This document shows, piece after piece, positions 47,781-53,414 of a DNA stretch of 53,414 nt. The stretch comes from an uncultured Bacteroidales bacterium. Its GTDB lineage: Bacteria > Bacteroidota > Bacteroidia > Bacteroidales > Paludibacteraceae. Numbering within the stretch: the stretch's first letter is position 1; every line of letters begins with the position of its first letter. The notes under the pieces were generated by a model. It saw only the letters and a program-made list of their open reading frames with translations, was not told the DNA's origin and made no database searches. The stretch is from assembly GCA_934725535.1 (NCBI GenBank), contig CAKVBV010000006.1, positions 1 through 53,414 of the forward strand, read 5' to 3'. A program made the translations under genes and the position numbers.

Positions 47781-49997
47781 ATGACAGCAGAAAATAGATT
47801 AAAGTCTATTTTTGGCATTGAGCACTTTTATGATGAACAATGGAATGTCATATCCCACATATTATCTGGTGATAGAATCTTGATGATTGAACGGACGGGG
47901 TTTGGAAAATCATTGTGTTATCAATTTCCTGCAACTCAGTTCACTGGCATTACCGTTGTATTCTCTCCCCTTATTGCACTGATGCGGGACCAAGTAAATG
48001 GTCTTATGGAAAAAGGTATCAGTGCTGCTTATATAAATTCAGAACAAACGTACGAGGAGAATACGGCAGTATTAGAGAAAGCATTGAATAACGACCTTAA
48101 GATACTTTATATTGCGCCGGAAAGGCAGGAAGACGAGCGATGGATAGAAGCAACTAAACAAATGAACCTCTCTATGGTGGTGATTGACGAAGCACATACC
48201 ATATCTACTTGGGGGCATGATTTTCGTCCTGCATTTAGAAGAATTATCAACTTAGTTAAACTTTTGCCATCTCATTTGCCTATATTGGCAACAACAGCAA
48301 CAACCAATAAAAGAGTACAAGCAGACATTGAGAAACAGATAGGAGGAAATTTATACACCATTAGAGGCTCACTTGCACGTCCGAATTTCCAATTATATGT
48401 AATCCGCGTTAAATCGGAGGATGAGAAACTAATATGGCTGGCGAAAAATATCAATTCTTTGCAAGGAACAGGAGTCGTATATACCGGCACGAGAGTGGAT
48501 ACCGAGACGTATGCCAAATGGTTACAATATGTAGGAGTGAATGCTATAGATTATAATGCGGGTTTAGATGCTGAAACACGCAAATCTATTGAAAAAGGGT
48601 TGATGGATAACAGATGGAAATGTATTGTATCCACAAATGCGCTGGGTATGGGTATAGATAAACCCGACATACGCTTTGTTATTCATACTCAGATTCCTGT
48701 ATCCCCCATTCATTATTACCAGGAAATAGGAAGGGCAGGGCGTGATGGAAAATCCACATGCATAATTTTGTTTTACAACGATAGCCGAAGTGTAGAAGGG
48801 GATGTTGAAGCAGATAAACAATTGCCACTCTCTTTTATTAATGGAGCGCGCCCTTCCGAAAGCAAATATCGAAAAGTCATTGAATTGCTTCAAGAAGAAC
48901 CTTTAACAGAAAAAGAAATCGTCAAACAAGGCAACCTGAAATCAAATCAGGTAAGAACTATTCGGTACGACCTTATTGAGCAAGGAATAGCAAAAGAAGT
49001 TTTGTATAACAAAACGAAAAGGTATGAATATCAGTATAATGCTCCGCATTTTGACTATGCAAAATATGAAACATTGCGGTTAGCCAAACTAAAAGAGTTA
49101 GATTCTATGGTTGACTATGTTTATACCAAAGAACCAAGAATGAAATACCTATGTAGTTTTCTTGACAGCATAGAGGAAACCACCTATACAAATTGTGATA
49201 ATACGAATCTCCCAGCGCTTGAGTTCTCTGACAATGAGGACTTAAGAAATAAATTACAAGCATTCCGAGAAACATATTTTCCGGAAATGGAGATGTGTGA
49301 ATCTTCATGGCGAAACGTTTTGACAGAAGGAGAAAAGATACAACTATTAATAAAAGTTCCCTATTCGGATGTGATTGATATTTTTAGGAACCATGAATTA
49401 GTGAATAGATATATAGGAAAGATTTGCAAAGATGACTTTTCTGTACCTGAATGGGAAAAACTAACGGAGTTGATATCTGCTCACAAGGAAAAGAAATCAC
49501 ATATTACAAATGGTGTTGCAGCATCTTATTACGGAGTATCTAATGTTGGCACGGCAATTCACAGATCAAAATACGAGAACGGGGGAGATTTCCCTGATTT
49601 CTTACTTCGACTGATGCTAAAAGCGTTTGGAAAAAAGTTCGGAAGATATCATTACGATTTAGTCATGTATGTTCCTCCCACGCATTCCGGTGATTTGGTT
49701 CGGCACATAGCAGAGAAATTTGCCTTTGTAGTGAGAATTCCGTTATCTCACGACCTGCATAAAACAAGAATTACTCAGGAGCAAAAGATTTTTCAAAACG
49801 CATATAGCAAACAAGAAAATATCAAAGATGCTTTTGATATTAGTGTAAACGTCAAAGGCAAGAGTATTATACTTATTGATGATATATATGATAGCGGAGC
49901 AACTATAAAAGAAATAGGCGCAATGTTGACTCGAAAGGGAGCAGAGTATATAACACCTATTGTCATCGCAAAAACAGTTGGAGGTACACCTTTATGA
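47772..49997 (+). CDS. RecQ-family helicase fused to a phosphoribosyltransferase domain
   Basis: 741 aa from ATG at 47772; the TTG at 47709 overlaps the promoter, and ATG at 47742 is possible. Helicase motifs: I ERTGFGKSLCYQ (about 40-51), II IDEAHTISTWGHDFRP, VI QEIGRAGRDG, with a degenerate zinc site (CSFLDS...NCDNT, two Cys instead of four) and no HRDC domain. The C-terminal 200 residues are a type I phosphoribosyltransferase with the PRPP loop IILIDDIYDSGATI (about 699-712), as in ComF and ShosT. It overlaps the dprA-like gene by 4 bp. The island is AT-rich. Likely a defence or toxin component. Confidence 0.85.
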   Translation: MDRMTAENRLKSIFGIEHFYDEQWNVISHILSGDRILMIERTGFGKSLCYQFPATQFTGITVVFSPLIALMRDQVNGLMEKGISAAYINSEQTYEENTAVLEKALNNDLKILYIAPERQEDERWIEATKQMNLSMVVIDEAHTISTWGHDFRPAFRRIINLVKLLPSHLPILATTATTNKRVQADIEKQIGGNLYTIRGSLARPNFQLYVIRVKSEDEKLIWLAKNINSLQGTGVVYTGTRVDTETYAKWLQYVGVNAIDYNAGLDAETRKSIEKGLMDNRWKCIVSTNALGMGIDKPDIRFVIHTQIPVSPIHYYQEIGRAGRDGKSTCIILFYNDSRSVEGDVEADKQLPLSFINGARPSESKYRKVIELLQEEPLTEKEIVKQGNLKSNQVRTIRYDLIEQGIAKEVLYNKTKRYEYQYNAPHFDYAKYETLRLAKLKELDSMVDYVYTKEPRMKYLCSFLDSIEETTYTNCDNTNLPALEFSDNEDLRNKLQAFRETYFPEMEMCESSWRNVLTEGEKIQLLIKVPYSDVIDIFRNHELVNRYIGKICKDDFSVPEWEKLTELISAHKEKKSHITNGVAASYYGVSNVGTAIHRSKYENGGDFPDFLLRLMLKAFGKKFGRYHYDLVMYVPPTHSGDLVRHIAEKFAFVVRIPLSHDLHKTRITQEQKIFQNAYSKQENIKDAFDISVNVKGKSIILIDDIYDSGATIKEIGAMLTRKGAEYITPIVIAKTVGGTPL

Positions 49998-51124
49998 ATA
50001 TGACTTATTGGTTTACTTTGACTTTTATTCAAGGAATAACGGTCAAAAGAAAAAATGAAATATATGTCAAGTGCTGGGAACATTCTCCGCGCATATCTAT
50101 CGAACAATTATTTCAAGATAGCAGTGTTTGGGAAAGTATAGGCCTTACGCCTGAGGAATGTGAAACTTTTGCTAATTCAAGAAATGAATTGGCAAACAAT
50201 TCATTCTTGGTAGAAAACTTACTTTCTCAAGGATATAACATCATACCTATCACATCACAGGATTATTCCAAAACATTGAAGAAAAACTTAGGTACAAGTA
50301 GTCCGACCGTGTTATTCTCGAAAGGAAATCTTAATCTGTTACAGGAGCCGGCTGTTGCTATAGTTGGTTCTCGAAATGCAGATCCTGTTTCTCTGCAATT
50401 CACCTCTGAAATTGCAAAAAAATGTGTTACTCAAAATAAGGTCGTTGTAAGTGGTTTCGCAAAAGGGGTGGATAAAATGGCATTAGATGCCGCATTAGAA
50501 GCAGGAGGAAAGAGCATAATTGTTTTGCCACAAGGAATAACTACTTTCTCGTCAGGATTTAAGCAGTATTACAAATATATTCTGCAAGGTCGTTTGCTTG
50601 TAATCAGTACATTCTATCCCAATGCTCCATGGAGTGCGGAATTTGCTATGAGAAGAAATCCGTATATTTATGGATTAGCAGATGAAATTTATGTGGCACA
50701 AAGTGATGAGAAAGGAGGCACATGGTCCGGCGTGATTGACGGATTGCGAAAAAAGCGTACTATCTATGTGAGGAAGCCTAATGTAAACGAGAGAAATGCA
50801 AATATTCTTCTGATTCAAAAAGGCGCAACCGCTGTTGATAACCAAGGAACTCCTATCCCCGTAGCCCCAGAGGAAATGCTAACATCGGAGGAAAGAAATA
50901 AACAACAACTTATAACCCGAATCCAATCAATACTAAGTACTTCTGGAGAATTAACGAGTAAAGCCATCTTAGAAAAAACCTCAATAGACTGGTCTGATAA
51001 AAAAATAAAAGAATTTCTTCGAGGTTCATCTTGCCGTGAGTTTATAGAGGAACATAAGTATAAAAATAGAATTTTATTTAGGATAAAAAGAACATCTAAT
51101 CAGTCCGAAATAAAATTTGATTAG
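49994..51124 (+). CDS. DprA-like Rossmann-fold protein
   Basis: 376 aa. After an N-terminal helical domain, the DprA/Smf Rossmann fold starts near residue 118 (AVAIVGSRNADP) and continues with VVSGFAKGVDKMALDAALEAGG and a switch region (ISTFYPNAPWSAEFAMRRNPYIYGLAD). The C-terminal 80 residues look like a winged helix. Canonical DprA loads RecA on incoming DNA. This gene is translationally coupled (ATGA overlap) to the RecQ-PRTase gene, and in ShosTA a DprA-like protein is the antitoxin of a phosphoribosyltransferase toxin, so an antitoxin or sensor role is more likely here. Confidence 0.85.
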   Translation: MNMTYWFTLTFIQGITVKRKNEIYVKCWEHSPRISIEQLFQDSSVWESIGLTPEECETFANSRNELANNSFLVENLLSQGYNIIPITSQDYSKTLKKNLGTSSPTVLFSKGNLNLLQEPAVAIVGSRNADPVSLQFTSEIAKKCVTQNKVVVSGFAKGVDKMALDAALEAGGKSIIVLPQGITTFSSGFKQYYKYILQGRLLVISTFYPNAPWSAEFAMRRNPYIYGLADEIYVAQSDEKGGTWSGVIDGLRKKRTIYVRKPNVNERNANILLIQKGATAVDNQGTPIPVAPEEMLTSEERNKQQLITRIQSILSTSGELTSKAILEKTSIDWSDKKIKEFLRGSSCREFIEEHKYKNRILFRIKRTSNQSEIKFD

Positions 51125-51327
51125 TTATATTGTTTGGCTTTGAACATTTCGTATATTTCAGACATCACTTATGCGGATAGCATTTCATACACACTTATAC
51201 CCGAAACTGACTTATGCCAACCACCTTGCAAATACGAGATACCACTGCCAATATCCTCATTTTTTAGTGGGAAAACAAGGCGAATGGTATAAAAATGGTG
51301 AAAGAGAATAATGTTATAACTATATAT

Positions 51328-52269
51328 ATGGAAAAGAACAGCAAAATCTATGTGGCAGGACACCGCGGAATGGTGGGCAGTGCCATTGTGCGGGAGTTGC
51401 AGCGTCAGGGCTACACCAATATCATCACACGCACCCACCATGAGTTAGACCTCTGTCGCCAGGAGGCGGTAGAGACATTCTTCGCCGAGGCGAAACCCGA
51501 ATACGTGTTCCTAGCGGCGGCTAAGGTGGGCGGTATCGTAGCCAACCAGAACGCACTTGCCGACTTTATGTACGACAACATGACACTCGAGATGAATGTC
51601 ATCCACTCCGCGTGGCAGAACGGCTGCAAGAAACTCGAGTTCCTCGGTTCCAGTTGTATCTACCCGCGTTTGGCACCCCAACCCATGAAAGAGGACAGCC
51701 TGCTCACCGGGGCTTTGGAGAAAACCAACGAGGCGTATGCACTGGCAAAGATTTCCGGACTCAAATACTGCGAGTTCCTCAACCGCCAGTACGGTACCGA
51801 CTACATCTCTGTCATGCCGACCAACCTCTACGGACCCAACGACAACTACCACCCCGAGCACTCGCACGTGTTGCCCGCACTGATACGCCGCTTCCACGAA
51901 GCCAAAGAGAGCGGGGCGGAGAGCGTTACCTGCTGGGGCGACGGCAACCCGCTACGTGAGTTCCTTTACGTGGACGACCTCGCCAACCTCTGTGTGTTCC
52001 TGATGAACCACTATTCCGGCAATGAGACCGTCAATGCAGGCACAGGCAAAGAACTGACTATCAAACAACTGACCGAACTTGTGGCAAAGGTCATCGGCTA
52101 CCATGGGCGTATCGAATGGGACATCACCCGCCCCAATGGCACGCCCCGCAAACTGCTGGATGTCTCCAAAGCCACTGCCCTCGGTTGGACGTACAAGACC
52201 GAACTCGAAGACGGTATCCGCCTCGCCTACGAGGATTTCCTCCACAATCCCATCCGTGCAGAGCGATAG
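51328..52269 (+). CDS. fcl: GDP-L-fucose synthase
   Basis: 313 aa from ATG at 51328 (MEKNSKIYVAGHRGMVGSAI); an earlier in-frame ATG at 51295 would add 11 residues outside the family fold. NADP-binding GxxGxxG is GHRGMVG at 11-17; the catalytic set is Ser108 region (GSSCIYP), Tyr137 and Lys141 (NEAYALAK). It converts GDP-4-keto-6-deoxymannose to GDP-fucose for surface polysaccharides. The usual partner gmd is not in the window. An insertion sequence starts 14 bp after its stop. Confidence 0.95.
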   Translation: MEKNSKIYVAGHRGMVGSAIVRELQRQGYTNIITRTHHELDLCRQEAVETFFAEAKPEYVFLAAAKVGGIVANQNALADFMYDNMTLEMNVIHSAWQNGCKKLEFLGSSCIYPRLAPQPMKEDSLLTGALEKTNEAYALAKISGLKYCEFLNRQYGTDYISVMPTNLYGPNDNYHPEHSHVLPALIRRFHEAKESGAESVTCWGDGNPLREFLYVDDLANLCVFLMNHYSGNETVNAGTGKELTIKQLTELVAKVIGYHGRIEWDITRPNGTPRKLLDVSKATALGWTYKTELEDGIRLAYEDFLHNPIRAER

Positions 52270-52283
52270 GGACATTATATATT

Positions 52284-52301
52284 ACGTGAGTTCGATATAA
52301 G
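52284..52301. repeat. Left terminal inverted repeat of the insertion sequence
   Basis: ACGTGAGTTCGATATAAG, an exact match to the complement of the right end. Confidence 0.92.
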
Positions 52302-52395
52302 GATAGACTTAAAAACAGGTAAAGGATTGCCATCTACGAGGGATTTTTCAAAAGAGGGAAATATCTGTGCAATCAGTTGATTTTTAATGCAATAA

Positions 52396-52480
52396 GTACT
52401 TGCATATGTGCGGAAAATTTTGTAATTTTGTAGTGTAAACAAAATAATAAAACTATAAAACAAACCGCATATGCAAGTAC
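52396..52480. promoter_or_regulatory. 13-bp inverted repeat enclosing the transposase promoter and start codon
   Basis: Left arm GTACTTGCATATG (52396-52408) and right arm CATATGCAAGTAC (52468-52480). The right arm contains the ATG, and the left arm contains the -33 TTG. Confidence 0.85.
52400..52430 (+). promoter_or_regulatory. Transposase promoter
   Basis: TTG at 52400-52402, 20 bases, TAATTTTG at 52423-52430. Confidence 0.7.
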
Positions 52481-53379
52481 CAAGCGACCGCAAAATTACA
52501 GAAATTTATTGTATTGTTGATGATTTCTGCCAAGAATTTTCCAAAATTCAGCCGAAAAAGGCAGTCGGTGACGGCAAAAGACATCGCAACAAACCCAACA
52601 AGATGAGCGATGCAGAAGTTATTGTGATACTGATTATGTTTCACATGGGGGAATTTCGATGCCTCAAACATTATTACGTGAATTACATCTGTGTGCATTG
52701 TAAACACCTGTTTCCCTGTACATTATCCTACAATCGTTTCGTTGAATTGGAACGTGATGTCATGGTGATGCTGGGTCTGTTTGTGAAGACTTGTCTGCTG
52801 GCAGAATGTACAGGAGTGTCTTTCGTTGATTCGACCCCTTTGCGTGTCTGCAGGTACCAGCGTATGCGTACGCACAAGACATTCAAAGGTTTTGCAGCGG
52901 TGGGGAAGTCCTCCATGGGGTGGTTCTATGGCTTCAAGTTACACCTTATCATCAATGACAGGGGAGAAATCCTCAATTTTGCACTTAGTCCGGGTAATGT
53001 GGATGACAGGCAGCCATTGTATAACCCCAAGTTTGTGGAGAAAGTAACAGGCAAACTTTGCGGGGACAAGGGATACATCAGCCACACACTCTTTGAGAAC
53101 CTGTTTATGTGTGATATACAGTTGATTACAAAGTTGAAAAAGAATATGAAAAATATGCTTATGAGTCAGGAAGACAAGATTATTTTGCGTCACAGGGCAC
53201 TCATTGAGTCTGTCAACGATGAACTGAAAAACATGGCTCAAGTGGAACATTCGCGGCATCGCTCCATTGCCAACTTCCTGTGCAATACGTTTGCTGCCGT
53301 CGCTGCATATTGCTATTTCCCAAAGAAACCATCATTAAATCTCCAATTTGAAAACTCACAACAACTCTCTCTCTTCTGA
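52471..53379 (+). CDS. IS982-family transposase
   Basis: 302 aa, normal for IS982. The DDE residues are visible: first Asp in SFVDSTPLRVC (near residue 118), second in LCGDKGYIS, and Glu in LIESVNDELKN. The reading frame is intact, so the copy may be active. The ATG at 52471 lies in the right arm of an inverted repeat that could hide it in read-through transcripts. Confidence 0.95.
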   Translation: MQVPSDRKITEIYCIVDDFCQEFSKIQPKKAVGDGKRHRNKPNKMSDAEVIVILIMFHMGEFRCLKHYYVNYICVHCKHLFPCTLSYNRFVELERDVMVMLGLFVKTCLLAECTGVSFVDSTPLRVCRYQRMRTHKTFKGFAAVGKSSMGWFYGFKLHLIINDRGEILNFALSPGNVDDRQPLYNPKFVEKVTGKLCGDKGYISHTLFENLFMCDIQLITKLKKNMKNMLMSQEDKIILRHRALIESVNDELKNMAQVEHSRHRSIANFLCNTFAAVAAYCYFPKKPSLNLQFENSQQLSLF

Positions 53380-53394
53380 CTAAAAACAACTTCA

Positions 53395-53412
53395 CTTATA
53401 TCGAACTCACGT
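53395..53412. repeat. Right terminal inverted repeat of the insertion sequence
   Basis: CTTATATCGAACTCACGT, complement of the left end. Confidence 0.92.
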
Positions 53413-53414
53413 TA

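Larger units (their letters stand above)
52284..53412. mobile_element. IS982-family insertion sequence
   Basis: About 1.13 kb with 18-bp terminal inverted repeats: ACGTGAGTTCGATATAAG at 52284-52301 and its complement at 53395-53412. It contains one transposase gene and its promoter. The window ends 2 bp after the right end, so the target duplication cannot be read. Confidence 0.92.

Noticed and set aside
1..53414. tRNA, rRNA or known riboswitch
   Set aside because: No cloverleaf, rRNA segment or riboswitch core was recognised on either strand by eye.

Overview
The window reads as chromosomal DNA of a Bacteroidales bacterium, probably gut- or rumen-associated. Evidence: Bacteroidetes-type promoters (TTG, 20 bases, TAnnTTTG) before many genes; SusC/RagA-like TonB receptor architecture; a DUF6249-type membrane protein with an ECF sigma factor; Fibrobacter-succinogenes-major-paralogous (FISUMP) secreted proteins; InlB-like repeats; DUF4143 ATPases; and weak or absent Shine-Dalgarno sites.

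Layout. 1-7400: membrane protein, ECF sigma factor, small membrane protein, TonB receptor, mutS and a small lipoprotein. 7400-14900: housekeeping genes (RNase G, a 29-aa basic protein, HU, mutY, an OB-fold-like lipoprotein, ettA) separated by repeat-rich gaps. 14900-18950: a 1350-aa secreted FISUMP/Fn3/InlB-repeat protein. 19200-28450: an accessory element with a type IIG-like nuclease-methylase, a VapE-type ATPase, a HEPN/Abi-type protein, small proteins and a phage-lysis-like set (holin-like, DUF5675, lipoprotein). No integrase, terminase or capsid gene is visible. 28500-41400: a minus-strand array of secreted FISUMP/lectin-like paralogs interleaved with two DUF4143 ATPases, a BRO-N protein and a DUF1016-N protein. 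42000-47430: a 1757-aa secreted Fn3/InlB-repeat protein. 47700-51120: an AT-rich two-gene island, RecQ helicase fused to a phosphoribosyltransferase domain and overlapping a DprA-like gene. 51300-53414: GDP-L-fucose synthase and an IS982-like insertion sequence.

Main observations. (1) Ten lectin-like domains end in a roughly 50-codon hypervariable block. In the best-aligned pair, changes fall at first and second codon positions with the third base kept, while just upstream they fall mainly at third positions. This is the footprint expected of a diversity-generating retroelement acting from outside the window. (2) The RecQ-PRTase plus DprA pair resembles a helicase-fused relative of the ShosTA defence system. 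(3) Two families of GC-rich palindromes are scattered through the window and lie in frame inside protein-coding genes, adding peptide segments or stop codons. (4) Six tandem arrays, from at least five unrelated sequences, share an 11-bp unit length.

All statements come from reading the sequence by eye; no database search or alignment program was run.
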